A stretch of DNA of 64,000 nucleotides, from contig NW_027099315.1 of assembly GCF_031753505.1 (NCBI RefSeq), forward strand, positions 1,364,001-1,428,000. Direction: 5' to 3'. The translations under genes and the position numbers were made by a program. The DNA is from Anomalospiza imberbis. Taxonomy: Eukaryota; Chordata; Aves; Passeriformes; Viduidae. How positions within the stretch are numbered: position 1 is the first letter of the stretch; each line of letters starts with the position of its first letter. Positions 1-10,389 of this stretch are shown here, piece by piece. Below the pieces are notes generated by a model. That model was given only the letters and a program-made list of their open reading frames with translations. It searched no databases and was not told the origin of the DNA.

Positions 1-100
1 TAATTATAGACCAGGCAGCCTGACCTCAGCACCAGGTAAGATAATGGAGCAATTTATATTATGTGCCATCACGCAGCACTTACAGGATGGCCAGGGTATC
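1..100 (+). mobile_element. CR1 LINE, upstream part split by provirus
   Basis: These bases read as CR1 reverse-transcriptase coding sequence just before the 'QHGF' block. The same CR1 resumes at 6643 with the coding of the 'PSQHGFRKGRSCL' motif. The two halves join across the 5-bp duplication GTATC, so this is one CR1 copy cut by the provirus at 101-6642. The reading frame is decayed and the 5' end lies outside the window. Confidence 0.8.
96..100. repeat. Target site duplication GTATC (left copy)
   Basis: GTATC sits directly left of the left LTR start and again at 6643-6647 directly right of the right LTR. A 5-bp duplication produced by retroviral integrase explains it. Confidence 0.8.
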
Positions 101-968
101 TGTCACGATCCGCTTATTGCGGATGATGGTTCTTTTCACCGATCCCAAAAGTGCAAAAAGGCAAACAACAAGGGACTATCAGTTAATCACAACAAATGCG
201 CCTTTCTTAGGGGCCAAGACAGTAAATGCGATAGTGGGGATCAGAAAGGAGATAAAAGGATAGAGAGAGAGAGAGAGAAGAGGGGTATGGGAATAGCTAC
301 CAACACAGGCAAGATCCTCAGTGGTCCGGACGATGGGGATCCGTCTGTCGTGTCGGGGGAGTCTCCGAAGTTCTGGTCGACTCGGGGGTCCAGTTATAGT
401 CCACAGAGGAAAGAGGGGGGAACAAGTGTAACAATGAAAGTCCATTGTAATCGCCACGAGGGAACAGGTGAGTCCACAGAAACCACCAAAGCAAGACGAA
501 TACAATAAAGAATAAGTCCATTGAAATTACTGAAGGGAAACAGGTCATGTCATTAGTGGTCAGACCACCAATTTCCCCTCCTCCCTATAGTAGGGGTCTC
601 AGTCTCAGTCCTTGGGAGGAGGGTTCTCATTCTTTGTTTGTCACAGTGGTAACGAGGCAGATGAGGGCTCTTCAATGAAGGACCACGGGAGTCACCCCAA
701 AAGTTCATTCGGCTTAAGAACGGAGATTAGAAGCAGGCCGCGCATCAGGCTGTCCCGTGCTGGGTCCATGTCAGGTCTTTGCCAAGTCCTTGCCAACTCC
801 TTGCCAAGTTCTTGCCAGGCCTTGTTCGGAACAGCTAGAATGATGGTTCAGTGGTTCCACCTGCACTGTGTCCTGTTCTAAGCCGGAACTGCAGTGGGGG
901 AAGGGATTCTTTCTCGTCGCAATCGGAAGGCAGAATGGAGAACAAGGGGCTTCAGACGGGCTCTTACA
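101..968 (-). repeat. 3' LTR of the 101-6642 provirus
   Basis: Starts TGTCACGATCC and ends CTCTTACA, and matches 5775-6642. It contains a GA dinucleotide run near 270-290 and four tandem copies of a CTTGCCAA-type unit at about 778-820 (TTGGCAAG on the proviral strand). No AATAAA is visible on the proviral (minus) strand, but ACAATAAAG occurs on the plus strand near 502. Several short open frames here are non-coding LTR sequence. Confidence 0.85.
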
Positions 969-1413
969 CCACCCCATGACTGACGATTGCCCTCGAAAGA
1001 TCTTCATCAGCAGGATTCCATGGGGTCGTTGTGGAGTCTTCAGGACTCGTCAAGTGTTGGCAGCACATCCCAGGGAAAAGTGAAGAGAAAAAGGAAAGGA
1101 AAGAGAAAACAGAAAAACTAAAACAATCACAACATATTAGTAAGCAAATTATAATTAAATAATAAGCAAAATACAATAAGTATTAATTAAATCAGTAATA
1201 GTTAAATAAATTTTTAGATAATAATCAGTATTAATCAATTAAACAATAAATTGATCAAATAGTAAACCAGTATAATCAATATTAAACAAGAAATAATAAA
1301 CCTAGTATAATCGATATTACTCAGTACAATTTTATAATCAATAAACAAAAATAATTAAAACAGTGATTAGAACAAATCATAAGAGAAAATTATGTAAAAC
1401 ATATATTCTAACC
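969..1413. other. AT-rich proviral 3' non-coding segment
   Basis: The part between the env end and the 3' LTR. It is very AT-rich with repeated AATAAT/TTAATTAA-like words (1130-1400) and no coding potential. Only a short purine stretch (GGGGTGG on the minus strand) precedes the LTR, so the polypurine tract is weak or decayed. Confidence 0.6.
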
Positions 1414-3051
1414 TTATAATCTCCTTGTGTCTACAGTCCTGGGAACATCTATAGTGTAAAGGATGTCAGCCAGGTGGTGTGCATTAATTATAGATATCAA
1501 TTTTGTTAACCGTTTCATCATTCTCCAATTCACAATAAGCAAGATTACTGATAAAACAAAACCAATCATAACTAAAATCAAAAGAACAACAATGGGATGA
1601 CACAATTTGTTCAGGACACCGGTGGCGGTAGGCGACCACCCGAAAAGGGTATCCCACCACCTGTGCTCGGCATCACTCTTCACCCTTTCTACAACACGAT
1701 GTATTTCTTGCACATTATGATGAACAGCTACCAGAGTTTTCTGTCCATTCTCCTTGATTTTTCCTAGGATCTCTATTAGATCTTGATGAAGTAATAATTT
1801 CTTTACCCGAGTAAGGTTCATCCCAATGGGAGTAGGCAGTAGCTTGTGAATCAACGTGAGATTGGATTCTAAAAGTTCATGTGAAGTAACTGGAGCTACA
1901 AAAGAAAAATCACATCCTGCAATTTTAGTAAAGTTGCAAGCACAAAAATTTGAATGATTTTTAGTATCTACTACTGTACTTTCTATAAACACAGTATCAC
2001 AAGCGGTTCTGAAGCAGGCACACCGATTGCCTGTATATACAAGGACTGTTTCAGAAGTCTCGTTAGGATGAATATCAAAGTGACAGATATTTTGTTCTGT
2101 GTCCAGACAAATATCTTGAGCTACAATTGCATTACCTTCACAGATAAACCCTAGTTGTTCTCAGATAGTACAGGACTCTAAATTAACAGCTTGCCATTTG
2201 TCATCAATTTGACGGGCCCATTCTCTATGTTCAGAAGGATAGAAATCATGATTTAATCCTAGTGCAATGATAGGGAATATCAAATGCACTGAGGCATTAC
2301 TTACGGTCAACACAAATGCTGTGGCTGTGTTTGTGTTGGGGTCATAGGTAAAATTCACTAAATTCCACCAGGATTGGAAATCTCTTTCAAAGTAAGTGGC
2401 ACTGTCCAAGACTATTTTCCTAATTTCAGTAGGAAAAGTGCCTTCTTCACCTTCTCTTATAATTGAGGCAGCGACTGACTGCATCCATAATTGAGCCTGG
2501 ATACAGCTGAGAGCCAAGGAAATGTTGCTTTGTGTAGCATTAAGTGCATCAATTATCAATTTGCTATCATTCACATTTGTCTTTTCCCAATTAGATAATA
2601 TGTTTGATAGCAACCACTGATGTGTTCCCAAGGCCAATAGGGACAATTGCAGTGGTTGTTGTAATTTGGTCAAATCTGTAGTAGTAGAAGCTAATTTATT
2701 CATTAATACTTCTGAATCAATACTATTTAAAATTCCCAATCCTGTTCCCACAACACCAGTTATGTCTCTTGGCAACCGTTTGTTAGGAGGGTTCCACTGT
2801 CGCAGCCAGGTTGTCCAACCCTGGAAGGAGGTCTGCCAAAAGGGTGAACAGGCTGGTTGAATTTCTGAGACATTGTTTTGCATCAGCAATTTTACTTGTT
2901 TAAGGGACCATGCCGGATTGAACAATATTTGTTGATGGCCAGTTTTCCTGATTATATATGGTCCCACTTCAAAGATTTTCGGGGTGAGCATAACCGGTGG
3001 TTGGGTGGTAGGTGTCACAACATTAACATCAAGTCCTCCCCAGTATTTAAA
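1414..3051 (-). pseudogene. env: env fragment with one in-frame stop
   Basis: Envelope glycoprotein remnant of the minus-strand provirus. The frame is open from about 3051 to 2164, stops at TGA 2163-2161, and continues in the same frame to 1414, so a single stop divides about 545 codons. A basic stretch KRLPRD followed by a Gly-rich hydrophobic segment (about 2770) could mark the SU/TM border. Many NxS/T sites follow, then a CACNF motif with further cysteines near 1930, and a membrane anchor near 1510-1590 (PIVVLLILVMIGFVLSVILL) followed by a basic tail. The N-terminal surface domain and any signal peptide are absent upstream of 3051, where the frame is closed. It resembles ENS-type avian Env, but that assignment is from memory. 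Confidence 0.7.
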
Positions 3052-3385
3052 TCAATACTTTAAACTTAAAAGAAAGCACTTCAGTATTTTTGGACCAAAA
3101 CCAAATCACTTCTACAGTTTGTGTTAATGTGAAATTGTGCCAATAACCCTGTACGCTTGGGTGCGTACAAACTTTTTTGTGATTAAAGAAATCCTTTCAC
3201 CTTTTTGGCATGCTACCACAATTATTTCAGACCATGGCCACTCAGCTGGTTTCTGGCCATGGGGTTCTGGTAGGATGCAGAAAAGTATTACCAGTTTTAT
3301 CATGGATTAGGTGGTCTTCATGTCCCTCAGAGTTCTTCTGAAAAAGTAAACACAACAGAATCCTGCCACTCTAAGGCAGAAAAGG
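3052..3385. other. Non-coding remnant between pol and env
   Basis: No long frame. By position it should hold integrase and the Env N-terminus, so these are presumably deleted or too decayed to recognise. Confidence 0.5.
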
Positions 3386-5449
3386 TTAGAATGATGGAAT
3401 TATCCGGCGTGTGTTTATCCAGTGCTCTTTTCTTAGAGCATCAGAAGCTGTCCATGCATGTTTATTCAGAGAGGTTTTTAGCACAAGTGGTACTAGCCCT
3501 ATAGTAAGGGAGGTCCAGCAGAACAGGTTGGCCAGGGTAATGTGCTGGATTATTAGGATCATCTGGTACACAGCATAGGAGTCAGTGTAGTTACAGACAA
3601 GAGAGGTATTCTGTACCTCACGTTGGAAAACACTCCAAACAGCTATCAGCTCCCCAGCCTGAGCACTGCTTTCTCCCTCAGTAATAATTAGTTCACCAGA
3701 GGAAATGTGGGGGACTGCTGCCCTGTATCTCCACAACTTCCCCTCTCGTTTAGCAGAGGTGTCAGTGAACCAAGAACTTACTGATTGTTCAGGGGAGAAA
3801 GGAGGGGCTACTTTGATTACAGAGGCAGGTTTGTCATGGCTGCTATCCAAGCTCTCAGTTTCTTGGATTGCTATAGTTTTTACATCTCCTTCTGTCATTG
3901 AGAAAAAGTTACAGTAATGTTCAACCTGAGCATACCACTTTCTAACTGAGGCCCTCTGGGCCACTCTTTCAGGAGGGGGGGTTCCAGTAGTGACCATCTT
4001 AAGAACATTGAAAGGGCCTCTCAATACAATTGGTTGTTGTCGTGCAATTTTTTCCACTTCTATGAGAGCTAAGATAACCACAATCAATCCTTTTTCCCAG
4101 GCAGTGTATCTTTTCTCAGCATCTTTGAAACCACGGGAATAAAAAACAACAGGCCTTGTCGGGCCCTCAGGACACTGCTGCCATATGTGTACTGACAGCC
4201 CTGAGGAGGCAAATCCCCATTCCACCTGGAAAGGATCTGTAGGATGGATAGTGCCTAGTGCTTGATAAGCTGTTGCTTCAAAAATCAGCAATTGCAATGC
4301 TTTCTCCTGAGAAGGAGTCCAATCCCATTTTACCCCTTTCCTCAACAAGTCATAAAGGGGAACAAATGGGTTGTTCAGGTTACTAGGAAATCTATCTGGT
4401 CTTCCTACAGGACATACAGCTGCTGTGGTTTTTTGAATTAAAATCACTGTAGGTTTGAGTGATTCTGGAAGCCCTTGAATTAAAGGGGTCATTATTTTGG
4501 GCTTCACAGGTAATTGCAACAGGGATTCAAAACGAGGAATTGATTTCTTTTCATGAATCATTTGCAAGCAAGCGGCTTTGTGCACACTTTCTAGGAGTTG
4601 GTCGGGGGTGCTAATTATAGCTATGGGGTCTCCCCTTTCCAAGGGGTTCATTCCCCCGGCCCAAAAAGCCGCACGCTGTGTCAGGGACCATGTGTCACGT
4701 TTATCTCCGGTTGTTAAAAAGACACCATGTCCCCAGTACCCACTGGCTTCTTGTTCAGTTAATTTAATTTGATCACCACCAGTGAGGGACACCCGGAAAA
4801 CATATTCTGTTTCTGATTCCTGTGGGAGGTGTCCGTATTCCTTTTTAAGTTTAGCTAACTCGGTAGCAGTGTATGGTATGTGTTTGGTTGTGATGTGAGG
4901 TTCGAGATCATCATCACTGAGATAGTTATATTCTGTTTTAATTAAGGGTCTTAAGTAATGGCAACAATGTTCCCCAAAATTATTTGCTGTTTCAAATTCT
5001 TTGTGAGGGTAGATTTGTTTAATGTGAGGAGTTTCCTTCTCCTCTGTCTCTGTAGAGGAATCAATATTGTGTGATTTGTTAGCATGTTCCTCTGTTAAGG
5101 CAGCTTGCAACGCATAGATCACATTTCTTGCTTCATATAATTGTTTTTGCAAAATTTCTACTAGATTTTGGAGGGAGTCTATTATAGAATGTTCCTCACT
5201 TCTTCGCTTGAAGCGAGTTTCTATAGCTGCCATGAGACAAGCTCCCAAAACTGAGCATAAGATAGTTTTATTTTTGCTCAGTTTGAATTTTGTATCATGT
5301 TGTAAAGCACATACTCTATCAACCACATTATCCAAATTAAACCAGTTACTTTGTGCCCATTCCTCTCCTCCCAGAGAAGGTTTGGCATTTTGCTTAGCTA
5401 GCAAAGCATAAAATCCACCTTTAGTTTTGTCATTAAGGTTATCACTCAT
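3386..5449 (-). CDS. gag-pol: Gag-RNase H fusion ORF of defective provirus
   Basis: A 687-codon open frame beginning MSDN at 5449; an upstream Met in the same frame at 5473 is also possible. Roughly residues 1-350 are Gag-like, with a predicted helical stretch and the motif YWGHGVFLT near 240. Residues about 365-540 match the RT thumb/connection region (FYSRGFKDAEKRYTAWEKGL). Residues about 555-640 match RNase H, with the acidic triad visible in WFTDTSA, AQAGELIAV and NYTDSYAVY. Protease and the RT palm with its YxDD motif are missing, yet the fusion stays in frame. RNase H is followed by about 50 residues and then a stop. A gag-to-RNase H fusion is not a normal retroviral product, so it may be a deletion that happened to keep frame. 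Coding capacity is seen; function is not established. Confidence 0.65.
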   Translation of the reverse strand: MSDNLNDKTKGGFYALLAKQNAKPSLGGEEWAQSNWFNLDNVVDRVCALQHDTKFKLSKNKTILCSVLGACLMAAIETRFKRRSEEHSIIDSLQNLVEILQKQLYEARNVIYALQAALTEEHANKSHNIDSSTETEEKETPHIKQIYPHKEFETANNFGEHCCHYLRPLIKTEYNYLSDDDLEPHITTKHIPYTATELAKLKKEYGHLPQESETEYVFRVSLTGGDQIKLTEQEASGYWGHGVFLTTGDKRDTWSLTQRAAFWAGGMNPLERGDPIAIISTPDQLLESVHKAACLQMIHEKKSIPRFESLLQLPVKPKIMTPLIQGLPESLKPTVILIQKTTAAVCPVGRPDRFPSNLNNPFVPLYDLLRKGVKWDWTPSQEKALQLLIFEATAYQALGTIHPTDPFQVEWGFASSGLSVHIWQQCPEGPTRPVVFYSRGFKDAEKRYTAWEKGLIVVILALIEVEKIARQQPIVLRGPFNVLKMVTTGTPPPERVAQRASVRKWYAQVEHYCNFFSMTEGDVKTIAIQETESLDSSHDKPASVIKVAPPFSPEQSVSSWFTDTSAKREGKLWRYRAAVPHISSGELIITEGESSAQAGELIAVWSVFQREVQNTSLVCNYTDSYAVYQMILIIQHITLANLFCWTSLTIGLVPLVLKTSLNKHAWTASDALRKEHWINTRRIIPSF

Positions 5450-5727
5450 TTTGTGAAGGGACCAAAACCACAACAGGGAGGTACAAACTTAAGTTCCACA
5501 AACCACACAGCCCTCGCTGTGTCGCCCTTCGCTTCCCTGGGTGGGTGAAGGGACAATAATCTGCCTGGGAGGCTCTTCTTAGTTTCTTCAAGTTGTCCCT
5601 TCCTTCCCAGACGAGATACACACAACAACAATAATAAAACAACAACAACAAAACAACAGTGTCCCACCTTTTGCACTAAGGGATCTTATGTGAATTTCCA
5701 AAGACAGTGTGGGTGCTTTCTCACCTG

Positions 5728-5736
5728 CAATCCTCC
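5728..5736 (-). promoter_or_regulatory. Candidate 5' splice site in proviral leader
   Basis: On the minus strand the leader reads TTGCAGGTGAGAAAG, a near-consensus splice donor between the primer-binding site and gag. A donor here would be expected for a spliced env mRNA. Sequence match only. Confidence 0.4.
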
Positions 5737-5749
5737 TGTCTAGACAGAA

Positions 5750-5767
5750 ATCCTGTCCGTGACGCCA
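5750..5767 (-). promoter_or_regulatory. tRNA primer-binding site
   Basis: Seven bases inside the right (5') LTR, the minus strand reads TGGCGTCACGGACAGGAT. TGG complements the CCA end of a tRNA. The following CGTC pairs with a tRNA ending GACGCCA, as tRNA-Asn does, but the remaining bases are not a clear match to a common primer, so the tRNA is uncertain. Confidence 0.55.
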
Positions 5768-5774
5768 ATTTTAA

Positions 5775-6642
5775 TGACACGATCCGCTTATTGCGGATGA
5801 TGGTTCTTTTCACCGATCCCAAAAGTGCAAAAAGGCAAACAACAAGGGACTATCAGTTAATCACAACAAATGCGCCTTTCTTAGGGGCCAAGACAGTAAA
5901 TGCGATAGTGGGGATCAGAAAGGAGATAAAAGGATAGAGAGAGAGAGAGAGAAGAGGGGTATGGGAATAGCTACCAACACAGGCAAGATCCTCAGTGGTC
6001 CGGACGATGGGGATCCGTCTGTCGTGTCGGGGGAGTCTCCGAAGTTCTGGTCGACTCGGGGGTCCAGTTATAGTCCACAGAGGAAAGAGGGGGGAACAAG
6101 TGTAACAATGAAAGTCCATTGTAATCGCCACGAGGGAACAGGTGAGTCCACAGAAACCACCAAAGCAAGACGAATACAATAAAGAATAAGTCCATTGAAA
6201 TTACTGAAGGGAAACAGGTCATGTCATTAGTGGTCAGACCACCAATTTCCCCTCCTCCCTATAGTAGGGGTCTCAGTCTCAGTCCTTGGGAGGAGGGTTC
6301 TCATTCTTTGTTTGTCACAGTGGTAACGAGGCAGATGAGGGCTCTTCAATGAAGGACCACGGGAGTCACCCCAAAAGTTCATTCGGCTTAAGAACGGAGA
6401 TTAGAAGCAGGCCGCGCATCAGGCTGTCCCGTGCTGGGTCCATGTCAGGTCTTTGCCAAGTCCTTGCCAACTCCTTGCCAAGTTCTTGCCAGGCCTTGTT
6501 CGGAACAGCTAGAATGATGGTTCAGTGGTTCCACCTGCACTGTGTCCTGTTCTAAGCCGGAACTGCAGTGGGGGAAGGGATTCTTTCTCGTCGCAATCGG
6601 AAGGCAGAATGGAGAACAAGGGGCTTCAGACGGGCTCTTACT
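5775..6642 (-). repeat. 5' LTR of the 101-6642 provirus
   Basis: Homologous to 101-968 at a fixed offset of 5674 bp. It starts TGACAC (TGTCAC in the other copy) and ends CTTACT (CTTACA in the other copy); I found no other difference by eye. It carries the same GA run and tandem CTTGCCAA-type units (6452-6494). Confidence 0.85.
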
Positions 6643-6647
6643 GTATC
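6643..6647. repeat. Target site duplication GTATC (right copy)
   Basis: Matches 96-100 and abuts the outer end of the right LTR. Confidence 0.8.
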
Positions 6648-7250
6648 AGACCCAGCCAGCATGGGTTTAGGAAGGGTAGGTCATGTTTGACCAACCTGAT
6701 CTTCTTTAATGACCAAGTGACCCTCCTGGTGGATGCAGGAAAGGCTGTGGATGTTGTCTATTGAGACTTCAGCAAGGCCTTTGACGCTGTGTCCTACAGC
6801 ATACTCCTGGAAAAGCTGTCATCCCATGGCTTGGGCAGGAGCACTCTTTGCTGGGTTAAGAACTGGCTGGATGGCTGGGCCCAGAGAGTGGTGGGTCAAC
6901 GGTGCTGCATCCAGCTGGCGGCCAGTCACCAGTGGTGTCCCTCAGGGATCTGTGCTGGGGCCTGTTCTGTTCAATATCTTCAGTGATGACATGGATGAGG
7001 GTATTGAGTCCTTCATTAGTAAGTTTGCATATGATGCCAAGTTGAGGGCATGTGTTGATCTGTTGGAAGGGAGAAGGGCTCTGCAGAGAGACCTAGAACA
7101 GTTGAATTGATGGGCAGAGTTCAATGGGACAGAGTTTAATAAGTCCAAGTGCCGAGTCCTGTATTTTGGCCACAATAACTCCCTGCAACATTATAGGCTG
7201 GGGATGGTGTGGCTGGACAGTGCCCAGGCAGAAAAGGACCTGAGGGTACT

Positions 7251-7873
7251 TGCCGCAGTGTCCACCAAGAGTCTTCTTGGTGCTTCCCTGCTAGTTCTGA
7301 CACAGCGGCTGCGGGGCACACCCTTCCGTGCTCAGGAGTGCGGAAAAGCGGCTAAGGGTTATGAACCCTTTCCTCGGAAGGCACTGTCAGCGATGGTGAG
7401 GGAACTGGGAGGAGACAATCCAGGTTGTATAAATTCAAGTTTTATTGGTAGCTCCGGGGAGCTCCTGGCCTCATGGGTACAACGCTGGGAAGCCCTCGAG
7501 GAGACCGGAGCAGCCCCTTTTTTTAGCGGGTGGAAACAAGGGAGGGGTTTGGCTATCCACCAACGGGGGAATACAGGGGAGTGGGACATGAAGTAATTGA
7601 CAAGCAGGACAACATATTGGACAGCTGAGGAGGGAGGGACCCCTAGTCCTTGGCCAATCACTCGATGCCCTTTGTGGAAGCTTCTAGAGAGAGGTGCTGG
7701 AGAGTCGAGTGACAGACAAGGTGCCAGGGAGGGGATATGGGGATTGACAAGGAAAATGTCTAGGGATTTGGGAGGAGTGGGGATGGGATTGACATTTAGG
7801 GAAGGGGGGACAACTTGGGATGAAACCATAAACAAGGGAAAAACAGGGACAAACCAAATAACACAATACAATA
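7251..7873 (-). mobile_element. Solo LTR inserted in CR1, GGTACT duplication
   Basis: GGTACT at 7245-7250 and 7874-7879 flanks a 623-bp segment starting TGCCGCAGTG and ending CAATA. CR1 sequence is continuous once it is removed. On the minus strand an AATAAA lies at 7446-7441, about 195 nt from the proposed 3' end, giving the orientation. A 6-bp duplication is typical of ERVK/alpharetrovirus-class elements. The end is TA rather than CA, probably by mutation. Confidence 0.75.
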
Positions 7874-8522
7874 GGTACTGGTCAACAACAGACTGAACAT
7901 GAGCCAGCAGTGTGCCCTGGTGGCCAAGAAGGCCAACGGCATCCTGGCCTGCATCAGGAGCAGTGTGGCCAGCAGGAGCAGGGAGGTCATCCTTCCCCTG
8001 TACTCGGCCCTGGTGAGGCCGCACCTTGAGTACTGTGTCCAGTTCTGGGCCCCTCAGTTTAAGAAGGACATTGAGACACTTGAGAAGAGGGACAAGGCTG
8101 TTGAGGGGCTTGGAACACAAGCCCTATGAGGAACAACTGAGGAAGCTGGGGTTGTTTAGCCTGAAGAAAAGGAGACTCAGAGGTGACCTTATCACTCTCT
8201 ACAACTTCCTGAAAGGTGGTTGTAGTCAGGTGGGGGTCAGTCTCTTTCTCCAGGCAACAAATGTCAGAACCAGAAGACACAGTCTCAAGCTGCATCAGGG
8301 GAAATATAAGTTGGATCTTAGGAAGAAGTTTTTCACAGAGAGAGTGATAAAATATTGGAATGGCCTGCCTGGAGAGGTGGTAGAGTCACCATCCCTGGAT
8401 GTGTTCAAAAAAAGACTGGATATGGCACTTGGTGCCATGGTTTAGTTAACGTGTTTAGGGCATGGGTTGGACTTGATGATCTTGAAGGTCTCTTCCAACC
8501 TAGTAATTCCATGATTCTGTGA

Positions 8523-9158
8523 TCAGCAATATTAATCGTCTACTGATGTAGGATCTGCCATACTTGTCCAAGCTCCTCTATTCCAGGGATATTCCACCTC
8601 CCATATTGCTTTCACTGGTTACCCACCTGATAGGTGAGGTGCCCGCACTTTTGATTCCTTGAGTTCCTTCCCGAACTCTCCTGGAGTTGAGAGTTCTCAG
8701 ATCCTTTTCCCAGGCTGTTCCCAGCCGGATGATTCCTTGACTCAGTGGAAGTTGCTACTGAAGTGGTGCCCACCCTGCACCGCCTTTATAGGTCCCGATT
8801 CAGGCCAGCCATTTGTAGCAATGGGGAACAAAGAGACACGGACCCCCTTATGCATCTGAAGGAGATCCTTTATTGTAGAAATTACCCTCCTATATACCTT
8901 TCATTTCCACCGGACAGAACCAGAACTTAACAGAAGAAGGGCACCCATTGGCTGGCTCAGCTGCAGTCTCCTGTCCACACGTCCTATAACCCAATTAGTT
9001 TCCCGTTCATGTGCTGTCCACACGTTCCTCCTCATAACTGCCTTTCACCCCCCAATCTACTTCCAACCATCTAGCTTGCAGCCATGCCTTCCCCACAGGG
9101 CCTTCTGGTGAACATAAGCCTTAACAATTTTTAAAATTATAACCCCATATCCCACATG
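8523..9158 (-). mobile_element. Probable solo LTR, minus strand
   Basis: The minus strand begins TGTGGGATATGGGG at 9158 and has AATAAA at 8874-8869, with about 340 nt following as R-U5. The right border is convincing; the left border near the CR1 tail is approximate and no target duplication was found. Confidence 0.5.
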
Positions 9159-9660
9159 CTTCCCCACCTGTCTCCCAGTTCTTTTAAAAGTTTTCTATGC
9201 CTTCTGATGTTTACATATTCCTATTGGAGTTTCTCACACACTGTTCATGTACATAATGATTGTTTTGCATTCTTCTTTGTGGGAGGACAGAATTGATGGA
9301 CTGTTGGTCTGACCAGTGTGGTTGGAGAGGTGGAAATTTCATCCTCCAATCCACTGTCACTTTTGGAATTCTACATATTGTGAGGTTAAAAATAAAAGTT
9401 CCTTCATTTTGTTCTTTTACATCTTAGAGTGAGTGCGTGAGTTATTTCATGTCTCAGTGCGACACCCACCATTTTTTTTTCTTTGTTTCTGGGGAGTCCA
9501 TGGGATTCAGCACCTTTTTGTCTAGTGAATATTGCTCTTATTTTGCCTGTTGCTGTTTTGTTTTATAGTAAACTGTTATTTTTTTCACTTATATTTTCTT
9601 GCATTCATATCTCCTTATTGGTGAAAGGGGAGTGATTAAAACTAAAAGGGGAGGTAACTT
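9159..9660 (+). repeat. LTR-like remnants
   Basis: Contains AAAAATAAAAGTTCC (about 9391) followed by a GTGAGTGCGTGAG segment, then a second segment with AGTAAACTGTTATTT (about 9567). Both look like LTR R-U5 pieces in plus orientation. Borders are not definable. Confidence 0.3.
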
Positions 9661-10389
9661 ATTTTGGAGTGTCTGCCCTGTATAATTGTCTTAAACCAAG
9701 ACATGCCCAAAACAATGAAGGTATGTCACCTCTAACAACTCTCACATGTGTATACTTAAAAAAACTTGGAAATTGAATTCTTAAAACTTTTTTTAAAAGT
9801 CAAAATTCAAACAAAAGCATTTTTATGGGTTTTGAACACCCTCCAGTTAGTTTGCAACAAGTGATTGACATAAGGGAAGAAGGAAATTTGCTAGCTGAAT
9901 TGCAACAAAACCTTTGCATAATTGGTGGATAGGATTGAAAAATGAGTGTCACAATTCAGTAATCACAGCCAATGATGCATTTCTTCCAATTGGATTGACA
10001 TATCTTTTGTCAGCTATGGCAGCCATTAAAAGCAAGTATTGAAATAAACTGAACTTAGAACCAGACCTTTGAATTTCTGTATCACAAAGTGGTAAACCAA
10101 GATTTAAAAATTATTGAAGCATATTTCATCACATTGTTCTCACTAAACAATATTATTTTTAGTAAGCATTATATTTTAGAAAGAGCAAAAAGGTTTCCTG
10201 TATATTAATAAATAATTTTTTTAAATTAAAATATTGTTTATCTGTACATAATTCTTTTTAATTCACATTTTTCTGTATCTTTCATAATGTACATAACACA
10301 TTAATGAAGTGGTAAATGTATAAAATTTCTGAATAAATAAATATATATATATGCAGGTTGTGTGCTCAAAAATTTTTTACTGATGGGGT
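9661..10389. other. AT-rich DNA, no gene seen
   Basis: No coding frame, LTR or LINE recognised. A short AT/TA dinucleotide run sits at about 10335-10352. Confidence 0.6.

Larger units (their letters stand above)
101..6642 (-). mobile_element. ENS-1/ERNI-like provirus, internally deleted, young
   Basis: A minus-strand provirus with two LTRs of about 868 bp, a primer-binding site, a gag-pol fusion frame and an env, inserted into a CR1. The LTR copies sit at a constant offset of 5674 bp and I see differences only at the extreme termini. The interior lacks protease, the RT fingers/palm and, as far as I can see, integrase. The Gag and Env resemble the avian ENS-1/ERNI (Soprano) family from general recollection; that family name is not proven by the sequence alone. 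Near-identical LTRs together with a 2-kb deletion suggest that an already defective element was copied in trans. Confidence 0.8.
6643..8522 (+). mobile_element. CR1 LINE reverse transcriptase 3' part and tail
   Basis: Decayed CR1 ORF2 plus 3' end. Readable blocks are QHGFRKGRSCLTNL (about 6655), DFSKAFDAVS (6768), GVPQGSVLGPVLFNIF (6930-6980), where the catalytic FADD-type box is changed to FAYDAKL (7023), and NKSKC (7137). It is interrupted by a solo LTR (7251-7873). Beyond it come MSQQCALVAKKANGILACI (7899) and the conserved 3' end, finishing with the CR1-type tail ATTCCATGATTCTGTGAT. Several frame breaks mean it is inactive. Confidence 0.9.

Noticed and set aside
44..881. Short plus- and minus-strand open frames inside the LTR (repeated at 5853-6555)
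   Set aside because: They occur identically in both LTRs, overlap each other on both strands and show no protein domain.
5750..5767. tRNA genes at the primer-binding sites
   Set aside because: Only 18-nt matches to tRNA 3' ends, in the right place for reverse-transcription priming; no cloverleaf around them.
7359..8120. 253-codon minus-strand frame
   Set aside because: It crosses the boundary between a solo LTR and CR1, so it is a chance frame antisense to CR1.
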